A stretch of 64,000 nucleotides of DNA, taken from contig NZ_CP039456.1 in the NCBI RefSeq assembly GCF_006974145.1, positions 2,728,499-2,792,498 of the forward strand. Reading direction: 5' to 3'. The position numbers and the translations under genes are program-made. This document shows, in pieces, positions 8,072 to 16,363 of the stretch; position 1 is the stretch's first letter; each line of letters begins with the position of its first letter. The DNA is from Changchengzhania lutea. GTDB lineage: Bacteria > Bacteroidota > Bacteroidia > Flavobacteriales > Flavobacteriaceae. Under the pieces are notes generated by a model. The model had not been told where the DNA came from. It was given only the letters and a program-made list of their open reading frames with translations, and ran no database searches.

Positions 8072-9322
8072 TTAATTGGAGATGTTCATCGAGTTTCCTT
8101 CCCCTAAACCGATAATGCGGTCGTAACGGGCGCCCAAATCTCTATAGTATAAAAGGACTTTGTAATTGTTTTCGGTTTGATAAAAATTACCACTTATGGC
8201 ACCTTCATCTATAGTCTGATCTGCATTAACTACAACGTATTTATAATTGTAAAAACCTTGTTTTAATAATAACTCGTTAGTATATAGATTGTTATGTTCA
8301 TCATAAGTCATCTTCGTGCTTTCATCAATAACATAGTTATTAAAATTCCCATATATATGAATATCCTTATCCTTTAATACTTCGTTGGGAGCCAAATAGA
8401 AGTGCATCCATACATAATCGGCTTCAATACTTACATCGTCGGCATCAATGGCGGTGATAAGGTAATTGCCGTTAATATCTGGGTTGTATGTGTAGGGTCG
8501 CGTTGCTCTTTCGGTATTTACAAACAGAAAATTATGGTATAAATCCCTTAAATCTATAGACTGAATACCGGTATTGGCAGCACGAACATCTTTATTTTCG
8601 AAAAACAAATACTCATTGCCGCCGTAAAAACTAGACTCCGAGTCGTATTTGTAAATAAGCTGATTGCCAATGGTGTACATGGGCTTTAAATTGTGTATTG
8701 CCGTGTTTAAGTTATTGTTTTGAACAATCAAGGCTTTCACGGTTTGCAACGGATTATTTAACTGCATATTATTGGATGATACCACAATCTCAACACGTTG
8801 CATCTCATTTATAGAGTGCACGTCACGCGCCCGTTTTATGATAACCCCGATATTTGTCTTTTCTTCGTAAATCATGAATTTTCTAGAAAACACAAGTTCG
8901 TCATAGCTGTTATAAATTTGTAACATATAATTGCCCGAAACGCGTAAACCCCGGGTTTGCTTATTGGGAATTGTAAGTTTATAATGCGAGTAAATTTGAT
9001 AGGTGTTTAGTGAGTTTTCATAGTTTCGAATGCGTTGATTATCAAAGCCCTGCATAAACTCAGATTTCACTAAAACCGACGGTGTCCAATCGTAATTATA
9101 ATGTTCGATTTTGTAATAGTAATCATCCTCATTCCCATTAAGGGCATCAAACTCTAAAACCACATATTCTCCTAGCTTTATAACAGGTAATTGAGTTTCG
9201 GGGGTATTCCCTTTAAAATTTATGGTTTTTATATAGTCTGGCGGATGAACTTCCTCAACTTGACCAAATGAGGCCACAGTTATGAGCAGGCAACATAGTA
9301 ATGAGATTAATTTATTCGGCAT
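8072..9322 (-). CDS. type IX secretion system plug protein (DUF5103)
   Basis: A 416-residue secreted protein with a signal peptide (core LISLLCCLLITVASFG, cut before Q21). It matches the DUF5103 / T9SS_plug family: DYIKTINFKGN near the N-terminus, the YYYKIEHYNYDW block at about residues 63-74, and a C-terminal carbohydrate-module-like sandwich with IHIYGNFNNY and GFYNYKYVV. In Flavobacterium johnsoniae the Plug protein closes the periplasmic mouth of the SprA translocon after substrate release. Its presence predicts a type IX secretion system elsewhere in the genome. It is divergent from nqrA, with a shared promoter region between 9323 and 9478. Confidence 0.9.
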   Translation of the reverse strand: MPNKLISLLCCLLITVASFGQVEEVHPPDYIKTINFKGNTPETQLPVIKLGEYVVLEFDALNGNEDDYYYKIEHYNYDWTPSVLVKSEFMQGFDNQRIRNYENSLNTYQIYSHYKLTIPNKQTRGLRVSGNYMLQIYNSYDELVFSRKFMIYEEKTNIGVIIKRARDVHSINEMQRVEIVVSSNNMQLNNPLQTVKALIVQNNNLNTAIHNLKPMYTIGNQLIYKYDSESSFYGGNEYLFFENKDVRAANTGIQSIDLRDLYHNFLFVNTERATRPYTYNPDINGNYLITAIDADDVSIEADYVWMHFYLAPNEVLKDKDIHIYGNFNNYVIDESTKMTYDEHNNLYTNELLLKQGFYNYKYVVVNADQTIDEGAISGNFYQTENNYKVLLYYRDLGARYDRIIGLGEGNSMNISN

Positions 9323-9350
9323 AAAGAGCGCTGTTTTTTGTAAATATAAT

Positions 9351-9358
9351 CAAATTTA
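9351..9358 (-). promoter_or_regulatory. -7 box for the T9SS plug gene
   Basis: The minus strand reads TAAATTTG, an exact TAnnTTTG, 28 bases before the start codon. A -33 TTTG is not evident at 19-21 bases. Confidence 0.45.
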
Positions 9359-9433
9359 ATGCCTAAATTTTATCTTCTATAATAGTGCTCAAATTTCTAC
9401 TTAAAATATTATGATAACTGTTTATTAAATTCG

Positions 9434-9441
9434 TATTTTTG
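9434..9441 (+). promoter_or_regulatory. -7 box of the nqr operon
   Basis: TATTTTTG matches the Bacteroidota -7 consensus and leaves a leader of about 30-35 bases to the nqrA ATG at 9479. It is the only good candidate upstream of the six-gene operon. Confidence 0.5.
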
Positions 9442-9478
9442 CACCGGTTTTTAGACAACTAATTTCAATAAATAAAAT

Positions 9479-10834
9479 ATGTCAAACGACATTCGTATTA
9501 AAAAAGGTCTAGATATTAATCTTAAAGGTGAGGCCGAAAAAACTACCGAAAAGGCAGTTTTGAGCAACTTTTATGTATTAAGACCTGAAGACTTCCATAG
9601 CGTTACCCCAAAATTAATTTCTAAAGTTGGATCTAAAGTAAAAGCAGGTGAGCCTGTGTTTTATGACAAATCTAATGAGAACATCAAGTTTGTTTCCCCG
9701 GTTTCGGGTGAGGTTTTAGAGATTGCTCGTGGCGAAAAACGTAAAATACTTTCTGTAAAAATTCAAGCAGATAAAGAACAATCATTTATTGAGCACGGTA
9801 CATTTAGTGTAGATGGTGCTTCAGCTGATAGTTTAAAAGCACACTTGCAGGCTGCAGGTTGCTGGCCATTTATTAAGCAACGCCCTTATGATGTTATTGC
9901 CAACCCAAATAATACGCCTAAAGCTATTTTTGTTTCGGCTTATGCAAGTGCACCCTTAGCGGCAGATTTAGATTATACTTTAAAAGGTAAAGAGGCTGAA
10001 TTACAAGCGGCATTATCGGCCTTAGTAAAATTAACAGAAGGTCAGGTTCATGTGTCCGTTGGTAAAAATTCCAATTCACCGTTCTCTGGTTTATCAGGAA
10101 TTACTTTACATCAAGTTTCTGGTCCACATCCTTCTGGAAATGTAGGCACTCAAATAAATAAAATTGACCCTATTAATAAAGGTGAAAATGTTTGGACGCT
10201 TAGCGCGCAGGATTTAGTTATTATTGGGGAGTTACTATTGACAGGAAAGTTTAATGCTAATAGAATTGTGGCATTGGTTGGGTCTTCGGTTGAAAAACCA
10301 AGATATTTTGAGACAAAGATAGGAAGTGAAATTGCGACCATGATTTATGATCATGGAGTATCTAAAGACAGCAACGATCGCGTTATTTCTGGTAATGTTT
10401 TAAGTGGCAAAGAAATACAGCCTGATGGAAATTTGGACTATTACAGTAATGTTGTTACCGTGATTCCAGAAGGGGATGATTATGAATTCTTTGGATGGAC
10501 TACACCTGTTTTTAATAAAGTTTCAGTGTCAAGAGCCTTAACCTTTTCGTGGTTATCACCAAATAAAAAGTTTGAATTGGATACCAATACAAATGGTGAA
10601 CATCGTGCGTTTGTTACAACGGGTACTTATGAAGAGGTCTTTCCTTTAGATATTTATCCTATGCAAATTTTGAAAGCCTGCATGTATCAAGATTTAGATG
10701 AAATGGAAGCTTTAGGCATGTATGAAGTAGCTCCAGAAGATTTTGCGCTTACAGAATTCGTGTGTGTTTCGAAACAACCGCACCAAAAAATTATAAGAGA
10801 AGGTTTAGACTTAATGCTAAAAGAGATAGGATAA
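9479..10834 (+). CDS. nqrA: Na+-translocating NADH:quinone reductase subunit A
   Basis: A 451-residue cytoplasmic-side subunit of the Na+-NQR respiratory pump, which oxidises NADH, reduces quinone and exports sodium. It begins with the typical IRIKKGLDINLKGEAEK and contains the barrel-sandwich segment SGEVLEIARGEKRKI (about residues 78-92) and the FFGWTTPVFNKVSVSRA block. The length agrees with Bacteroidota NqrA. It is the first gene of nqrABCDEF. Its TAA overlaps the nqrB ATG by one base. In Vibrio, NqrA contributes to the quinone site at the interface with NqrB. Confidence 0.97.
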   Translation: MSNDIRIKKGLDINLKGEAEKTTEKAVLSNFYVLRPEDFHSVTPKLISKVGSKVKAGEPVFYDKSNENIKFVSPVSGEVLEIARGEKRKILSVKIQADKEQSFIEHGTFSVDGASADSLKAHLQAAGCWPFIKQRPYDVIANPNNTPKAIFVSAYASAPLAADLDYTLKGKEAELQAALSALVKLTEGQVHVSVGKNSNSPFSGLSGITLHQVSGPHPSGNVGTQINKIDPINKGENVWTLSAQDLVIIGELLLTGKFNANRIVALVGSSVEKPRYFETKIGSEIATMIYDHGVSKDSNDRVISGNVLSGKEIQPDGNLDYYSNVVTVIPEGDDYEFFGWTTPVFNKVSVSRALTFSWLSPNKKFELDTNTNGEHRAFVTTGTYEEVFPLDIYPMQILKACMYQDLDEMEALGMYEVAPEDFALTEFVCVSKQPHQKIIREGLDLMLKEIG

Positions 10835-12060
10835 TGGGTTTAAAAGAGAATTTACATAAATTTAAGGAAAAGAATAAGGACAAAAAGTGGTTGCCTGCCT
10901 TTTCTGCACTTCATACGTTTTTATATTTGCCAAATGAGACGACTCATAATGGGACACATATAAAGGCTGCAGATGATTTAAAGCGTACCATGAATACCGT
11001 TATCATGGCGCTTATTCCATGTTTAATATATGGTATGTTTAATGCGGGATATCAGCATTACTTTGCTTTAGGGGAAATTGAATCTGCAAACGGATTTTTA
11101 GGTGCCTCTTTTTGGACCTGGGATAATTTGGTTGTTGGTCTGTGGCAAGTTTTACCATTGGTAGTTGTGTCTTATGGCGTTGGTTTAGCGGTTGAATTTA
11201 TATTCGCCATAATCAAAGGTCACGAAGTAGAAGAAGGTTATTTGGTAACCGGTATGTTGGTACCATTAATTGTTCCTATAGACATTCCACTTTGGATGTT
11301 GGCCGTAGCTGTCATATTTGGTGTCGTTATAGGTAAAGAAGTTTTTGGAGGTACAGGAATGAATATTTTAAACCCTGCCTTAACCATAAGAGCCTTTTTG
11401 TTTTTTGCATATCCAACTTGGATGTCTGGTGATAAGGTTTGGGTGCACGGTGCGGTAGAACGCGATCAAATGATTGCTGCCGGACAAAATTTAGATGCCA
11501 TTTCTGGAGAAACCATTTTAGGAAGTTATGCACAAAGTAATCCAGTAATTTATGATTATTGGGATATGTTCTGGGGACTCATTCCCGGTTCGGTAGGTGA
11601 AACCTCAAAATTCTTAATTATTATAGGCGCTCTATTTTTGATATTTACAAAAGTAGGTAGCTGGAGAATTATTATAAGCACGCTTATTGGAGCCTTAGTA
11701 ATGGGTTTAATTTTTAATGGTGTAGTAGATGCTGGATGGATTGGAGAATCAAGTAAATTCTACGGACTAATGAGTGTTCCATTCTGGCAACACTTAATTA
11801 TAGGTAGTATTTTATTCGGTGCCGTGTATATGGCAACTGATCCAGTGACCGCTTCACAAACAAATAAAGGAAAATGGATCTACGGGTTTTTAATAGGATT
11901 TATATCCATAATGATTCGCGTATTCAATCCGGCATATCCAGAAGGTGTATTCTTAGCAATCTTACTAATGAATGTGTTTGCACCAACTATTGATCACTAC
12001 GTGGTTCAAGGCAATGTAAAACGAAGAATGAAACGAGTAAAAACAAGTTTAATCAGTTAA
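10834..12060 (+). CDS. nqrB: Na+-translocating NADH:quinone reductase subunit B
   Basis: A 408-residue polytopic membrane subunit with about ten helices. I take the ATG at 10834, coupled to the nqrA stop, rather than an alternative start 72 bases upstream inside nqrA. NqrB carries one covalent FMN on a threonine set by ApbE in a D-x-x-S/T-G-A-T context. Here the segment is LDAISGETILG with the candidate threonine at residue 227, so the usual alanine before the threonine is glutamate. The C-terminus has AVYMATDPVTAS, typical for the family. NqrB also holds riboflavin and much of the Na+ path in studied complexes. Confidence 0.97.
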   Translation: MGLKENLHKFKEKNKDKKWLPAFSALHTFLYLPNETTHNGTHIKAADDLKRTMNTVIMALIPCLIYGMFNAGYQHYFALGEIESANGFLGASFWTWDNLVVGLWQVLPLVVVSYGVGLAVEFIFAIIKGHEVEEGYLVTGMLVPLIVPIDIPLWMLAVAVIFGVVIGKEVFGGTGMNILNPALTIRAFLFFAYPTWMSGDKVWVHGAVERDQMIAAGQNLDAISGETILGSYAQSNPVIYDYWDMFWGLIPGSVGETSKFLIIIGALFLIFTKVGSWRIIISTLIGALVMGLIFNGVVDAGWIGESSKFYGLMSVPFWQHLIIGSILFGAVYMATDPVTASQTNKGKWIYGFLIGFISIMIRVFNPAYPEGVFLAILLMNVFAPTIDHYVVQGNVKRRMKRVKTSLIS

Positions 12061-12095
12061 TTTTTATATTGATGAAATTTTTTTTAAGAGTTACT

Positions 12096-12124
12096 GAATG
12101 TATTTCAAATTTTTTGAAGCATTC
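12096..12124 (+). other. hairpin in the nqrB-nqrC spacer
   Basis: GAATG, then TTCAAA, is mirrored by TTTGAA and CATTC around a three-base loop. It lies in the only long gap (115 bases) of the first four nqr genes. There is no pure U-tract after it, so an mRNA processing or stability element is more likely than a terminator. Confidence 0.45.
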
Positions 12125-12175
12125 AAAAACAAAAAATTTAAAACAGATGAAACGTCTAAAGGTTAAAACCGCTTA

Positions 12176-12928
12176 ATGATGGAAAAGAGAACAGATAAAA
12201 ATTCATATACCATATTATTTGCTATCGGAATGGTCTTGGTAGTAGGTGCCTTATTAGCATTTGCAGCCTCGTCATTAGAGCCAAAGATTACTGAAAATAG
12301 GCGTTTAGAAAAACAACAGAATATTCTCTATGCCATGGGTGTTAATGATAATGATGAAAACAGCGCAACATTTGTTTCAACAGAGGATGCGCCAAAACTT
12401 TTTGAGCAATACATCAAACAACAATTGGTTATTGTGGATGGTGAAGTAAAGGAAGATAATAAGGCTTATTTAATTGATGTTAAAAAAGAAAAATCGGCAG
12501 CTAAAGACCCTGATTACTCTAGAAGATTACCATTATTTGTTGGTGAAAAAGATGGTAAAACATTTTATGTAGCACCTATTTACGGAAAAGGTTTATGGGA
12601 TGCCATTTGGGGATATGTAGCTTTAGATAAAGACATGGTTGTACAAGGGGCATATTTTGACCACAAAGGAGAAACCCCTGGTCTTGGTGCCAATATAAAG
12701 CAACGCTATTTTATGGATGATTTTTACGGAGAGCATTTATTAACAGAATCAGGAGTCTTTAAAGGGATCACTGTTGCTAAAGGAAATGCCGATCCAAAAA
12801 ATAACGACAAAAAGGATAATGAAGTAGATGCACTTGCTGGAGCAACCATTACTGGTGACGGAGTTACGGCTATGATCAAAAGTGATTTAAAGTTGTACTT
12901 ACCTTATTTTCAAAATTTAAAAAATTAA
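12176..12928 (+). CDS. nqrC: Na+-translocating NADH:quinone reductase subunit C
   Basis: A 250-residue subunit with one N-terminal transmembrane helix (about residues 11-31) and a periplasmic FMN domain. The flavinylation motif is canonical: DALAGATIT with Thr224 as the FMN-ester residue, very close to Thr225 of the Vibrio enzyme. The GYVALDKD and GETPGLGANI segments of the FMN-binding domain are present. Two consecutive ATG codons open the frame; either may be used. The ApbE transferase needed for modification is encoded 7.5 kb downstream. Confidence 0.97.
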   Translation: MMEKRTDKNSYTILFAIGMVLVVGALLAFAASSLEPKITENRRLEKQQNILYAMGVNDNDENSATFVSTEDAPKLFEQYIKQQLVIVDGEVKEDNKAYLIDVKKEKSAAKDPDYSRRLPLFVGEKDGKTFYVAPIYGKGLWDAIWGYVALDKDMVVQGAYFDHKGETPGLGANIKQRYFMDDFYGEHLLTESGVFKGITVAKGNADPKNNDKKDNEVDALAGATITGDGVTAMIKSDLKLYLPYFQNLKN

Positions 12929-12931
12929 TTT

Positions 12932-13576
12932 ATGGGACTTTTATCAAAAAAAGACACAAAGTTAATCACAGATCCATTAGCAGATAACAATCCTATTACT
13001 ATTCAAGTATTGGGCATTTGTTCGGCGCTGGCCATTACTGCAGAATTGGAAGCATCTATTGTGATGTCTATATCGGTATTATTTGTATTAGGCGTAGGTA
13101 ACGTGGTTATTTCATTAATGCGAAATATCATTCCATCAAAAATTAGAATCATCGTGCAACTTATCGTGGTTGCTACATTGGTTATTATAGTAGATTTAGT
13201 ATTGAAAGCCTTTGCATACGAATTAAGTAAAACACTTTCAGTATTTGTTGGACTTATTATTACAAACTGCATTATTATGGGGCGTTTTGAAGCCTTTGCA
13301 TTAGGTAACGGGCCTTGGCGTTCATTTTTAGATGGTATTGGTAATGCCGCTGGTTATGGTGTTATTTTAATTATAGTTGGCTTTTTTAGAGAGTTGCTAG
13401 GTTCAGGAACACTACTTGGTATTCCAATGCTGGGAGACCCTATTGAGAAGACAGGTTTATACGCTATAGGCTACGAGAATAACGGATTTATGTTATTATC
13501 ACCAATGGCATTGATTGTTGTGGGTATTATTATCTGGGTACAACGTAGTAGAAATAAAGCATTAGTAGAAGACTAA
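12932..13576 (+). CDS. nqrD: Na+-translocating NADH:quinone reductase subunit D
   Basis: A 214-residue membrane subunit with six predicted helices, homologous to NqrE and to RnfE. It shows the family segments NPITIQVLGICSALA near the N-terminus and VGLIITNCIIMGRFEAFA at about residues 107-124, whose cysteine helps bind the intramembrane 2Fe-2S cluster shared with NqrE. The start is three bases after the nqrC stop. Length is normal. Confidence 0.97.
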   Translation: MGLLSKKDTKLITDPLADNNPITIQVLGICSALAITAELEASIVMSISVLFVLGVGNVVISLMRNIIPSKIRIIVQLIVVATLVIIVDLVLKAFAYELSKTLSVFVGLIITNCIIMGRFEAFALGNGPWRSFLDGIGNAAGYGVILIIVGFFRELLGSGTLLGIPMLGDPIEKTGLYAIGYENNGFMLLSPMALIVVGIIIWVQRSRNKALVED

Positions 13577-13615
13577 AATTAGTAAACGGTTAACAGTCGC
13601 AGTATGTATTTACTA

Positions 13616-13643
13616 ACACTGAACACTGAGTACTGAATACTAG
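13616..13643 (+). repeat. four tandem 7-bp units in the nqrD-nqrE spacer
   Basis: ACACTGA, ACACTGA, GTACTGA and ATACTAG follow each other without gaps, ending seven bases before the nqrE ATG. The array is short and its role is unknown; it may be a slippage-prone tract in the leader of nqrE. Confidence 0.55.
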
Positions 13644-13649
13644 AAAAAA

Positions 13650-14372
13650 ATGGAACATATAGAATTATTTTTCAAATCGATATTTATAGATAACATGGTA
13701 TTTGCAACCTTCTTAGGAATGTGTTCATATCTCGCCGTGTCTAAAAAAGTAAGTACAGCTGTTGGTTTAGGAGCAGCAGTAATTTTTGTATTAGCAATTA
13801 CGGTGCCTTTGAACTGGTTGTTAGATCAGTATCTATTACAACCAGGGGCTTTATCTTGGTTGGGTGAAGAATATGCGGCTTACGATTTAAGTTTTTTATC
13901 CTTTATCATGTTTATCGCCACCATTGCAACCATGGTACAACTAGTAGAAATTGTGGTCGAAAAATTTTCGCCATCATTATATAATTCATTGGGGATCTTC
14001 TTGCCACTTATCGCAGTAAACTGTGCGATTTTAGGAGGGTCATTATTTATGCAATCTCGTGAAATCCCTACATTAGGATTAGCGACTGTTTACGGTGTGG
14101 GTTCAGGAATTGGATGGTTTTTAGCTATTTTGGCAATTGCAGCTATTCGCGAAAAAATTAGATATTCAAATGTGCCACCAGCCTTAAGAGGTTTGGGAAT
14201 CACCTTTATTATCACGGGATTAATGGCGATAGGATTTATGAGTTTTGGAGGTATGTTAACTGGTGGGGATGAAGACACTCCAGTAGAAGAAAAAACAGCA
14301 ACTATTGAGTCTGCTGATGATCATACAGAAGACGAAAAAGTGGTAGTGAACAACTTAAAAGATAATGAGTAA
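13650..14372 (+). CDS. nqrE: Na+-translocating NADH:quinone reductase subunit E
   Basis: A 240-residue membrane subunit with six helices. The core matches Nqr[25 protein letters not shown] at the start, whose cysteine is one cluster ligand, and [16 protein letters not shown] at about residues 118-133 with the second. The C-terminus carries an extra ~35-residue acidic tail after [12 protein letters not shown], compared with about 200 residues in Vibrio NqrE; such tails are common in Flavobacteriaceae. A 73-base spacer with a heptanucleotide array separates it from nqrD, and its last eight bases overlap nqrF. Confidence 0.96.
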   Translation: MEHIELFFKSIFIDNMVFATFLGMCSYLAVSKKVSTAVGLGAAVIFVLAITVPLNWLLDQYLLQPGALSWLGEEYAAYDLSFLSFIMFIATIATMVQLVEIVVEKFSPSLYNSLGIFLPLIAVNCAILGGSLFMQSREIPTLGLATVYGVGSGIGWFLAILAIAAIREKIRYSNVPPALRGLGITFIITGLMAIGFMSFGGMLTGGDEDTPVEEKTATIESADDHTEDEKVVVNNLKDNE

Positions 14373-15681
14373 CATGATATTAGCCGCAGGAACATTAGGA
14401 ACAGTAATAGCAACAGTAACGGCATTTTTAATTATAACCTTGTTATTGGTAGCCTTACTATTGGTTGTAAAACAAAAATTGTCACCATCTGGTCCAGTAA
14501 AAATCACTATTAATGGGGAACGTGAAATCGAAGTGTCTTCAGGAGATAGTTTATTATCTACTTTAGGTTCAGAGAAAATTTTCTTGCCATCTGCCTGTGG
14601 TGGTGGTGGAACCTGCATTCAATGTGAATGTCACGTTTTAGAAGGTGGTGGTGAAGCCTTACCTACCGAAACCCCACATTTTACAAGAAAAGAATTGAAA
14701 CAGGGCGCACGTTTAGCATGTCAGGTTAAAGTGAAACAAGACATGAACATTACGATTCCAGAAGAAGTGTTCGGAATTAAAAAATGGGATGCAACGGTAG
14801 TGCGTAATTATAACGTGGCGTCATTTATAAAGGAATTTGTTGTTGAAATTCCAGAAGATATGGGCTATAAAGCTGGTGGATATATCCAGATTGAAATACC
14901 GCCTTGCGAAGTAAAGTTCCAGGATATGGATATTACAGCGCACCCTGAAGAGCACGAGACACCAGATAAATTTCAAGCTGAATGGGACAAATTTAATTTG
15001 TGGCCTTTGGTAATGAAGAATAATGAAACCGTTGAGCGTGCTTATTCTATGGCATCGTATCCTGCTGAAGGACGTGAGATCATGTTGAATGTACGTATTG
15101 CTACACCACCTTGGGATCGTGCCAAAAACGGCTGGATGAATGTGAATCCTGGTATTGCTTCGTCATATATATTCAACCAGAAAGCTGGCGATAAAGTTGT
15201 TATTTCAGGACCTTATGGTGAATTCTTTATCAACGAATCGGACAGTGAAATGCTTTATGTTGGTGGTGGTGCAGGTATGGCACCCATGCGCTCACATTTG
15301 TATCATTTATTCAAAACCTTAAAAACAGGTAGAAAAGTAACCTATTGGTATGGTGGCCGTTCTAAACGTGAATTGTTTTATTTAGATCATTTCCATCAGT
15401 TAGAAAATGATTTCCCAAATTTTAAATTTTACTTGGCGTTATCGGAACCTTTACCAGAGGATAACTGGAAGGTAAAAGAAAACATAGATGCACCTGGTGA
15501 TGGGTTTGTAGGCTTTATTCATAATTGTGTTATTGATAACTACTTAAATCATCATGAGTCACCAGAAGATATCGAGTTATATTTCTGTGGCCCACCTTTA
15601 ATGAATCAAGCCGTTCAAAAAATGGGTGAGGATTTCGGAATTCCAGATGAACATATTCGATTTGATGACTTTGGAGGATAA
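14365..15681 (+). CDS. nqrF: Na+-translocating NADH:quinone reductase subunit F
   Basis: A 438-residue NADH-oxidising subunit: an N-terminal helix (residues 5-30), a 2Fe-2S ferredoxin domain with the cysteine pattern [14 protein letters not shown] ... ACQ (about residues 75-118), then an FAD domain ([11 protein letters not shown]) and an NADH domain ([24 protein letters not shown]). The ATG at 14365 overlaps the nqrE stop by eight bases. Electrons go from NADH to FAD to 2Fe-2S, then to the NqrD/E cluster. The gene closes the operon and is followed by a strong hairpin terminator. Confidence 0.98.
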   Translation: MSNMILAAGTLGTVIATVTAFLIITLLLVALLLVVKQKLSPSGPVKITINGEREIEVSSGDSLLSTLGSEKIFLPSACGGGGTCIQCECHVLEGGGEALPTETPHFTRKELKQGARLACQVKVKQDMNITIPEEVFGIKKWDATVVRNYNVASFIKEFVVEIPEDMGYKAGGYIQIEIPPCEVKFQDMDITAHPEEHETPDKFQAEWDKFNLWPLVMKNNETVERAYSMASYPAEGREIMLNVRIATPPWDRAKNGWMNVNPGIASSYIFNQKAGDKVVISGPYGEFFINESDSEMLYVGGGAGMAPMRSHLYHLFKTLKTGRKVTYWYGGRSKRELFYLDHFHQLENDFPNFKFYLALSEPLPEDNWKVKENIDAPGDGFVGFIHNCVIDNYLNHHESPEDIELYFCGPPLMNQAVQKMGEDFGIPDEHIRFDDFGG

Positions 15682-15721
15682 AAATCAATTCTCATACTGA
15701 ACTTATTTCAGTAACTCACAT

Positions 15722-15759
15722 AAACAAAAAACCAACTGATTTCAGTTGATTTTTTGTTT
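15722..15759 (+). terminator. terminator of the nqr operon
   Basis: CAACTGA at 15733-15739 pairs with TCAGTTG at 15742-15748, extended by A- and T-runs on each side. It sits 40 bases past nqrF and, because of the flanking A-run, can also act on the minus-strand gene that follows. A second small hairpin (TACTGAA...TTCAGTA, about 15695-15713) precedes it. Confidence 0.75.
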
Positions 15760-15785
15760 ATATAAAAATCTCCTTTTGAAAAAAA

Positions 15786-16235
15786 TTACGCCAAATGATA
15801 TTTGGGCTTATCCTTTTCAACCTCCAAAAGTTTGGTGTAATCCATGATGTTTTTGACGCCATCTAATTCGCATAATAAGGTAATTACATTTGTTAACCCA
15901 TTAAATAGTACATCCTTATCTGTCGGATTTTTTGGCTTGTTATTTTTATGATGAATTGGTAGGGTGTAACCACATCCTTTTAGAAAAGCAGCCTCAATAG
16001 TCAATAATTCTAAAGGCGAGTACCCATTAAATTTCCGTCCCATGAGTTGGTGCACCCGACCTATATAATTGAGTTGAATAGTCCCATGATGGTCAGATAA
16101 ATGTTTCCAACTATCCGTGTTATTTAGAATATTTCCAACAGCACATTGCTTGCAACATTCGGGATGAAGTTGATTCGAGTGAAACGCCACATATAATTTT
16201 TTAATGGCCTGTTCTAAGCGGATTGAAGTTTTCAT
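15786..16235 (-). CDS. conserved cysteine-containing protein found beside nqr
   Basis: A 149-residue soluble protein, counted from the ATG at 16235 (MKTSIRLEQAIKKLY); an upstream in-frame start would add 15 residues without family support. A compact motif HPECCKQCAVGNIL at about residues 23-36, followed by WKHLSDHHG, offers three cysteines and several histidines that could hold a metal. From memory, flavobacterial homologues have been labelled 'Na+-NQR subunit F' in databases, but it has none of the NqrF domains, so that label is only positional. It converges on nqrF. Function unknown. Confidence 0.75.
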   Translation of the reverse strand: MKTSIRLEQAIKKLYVAFHSNQLHPECCKQCAVGNILNNTDSWKHLSDHHGTIQLNYIGRVHQLMGRKFNGYSPLELLTIEAAFLKGCGYTLPIHHKNNKPKNPTDKDVLFNGLTNVITLLCELDGVKNIMDYTKLLEVEKDKPKYHLA

Positions 16236-16363
16236 ATTTTTTATTCTAAGATACAAAAAAATGAAAAATGATGTTTTCAATATTATCGGTACTAGAACTT
16301 TATAGTTTTTTGCCTACTCTCAACTTCACCATTACATGTCTTAGAAAATTCAAAATTCAATTT

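Noticed and set aside
10762-10833. Upstream start for nqrB inside nqrA
   Set aside because: The coupled TAATG start at 10834 is the normal NqrB N-terminus; the extension is a frame-shadow of nqrA.
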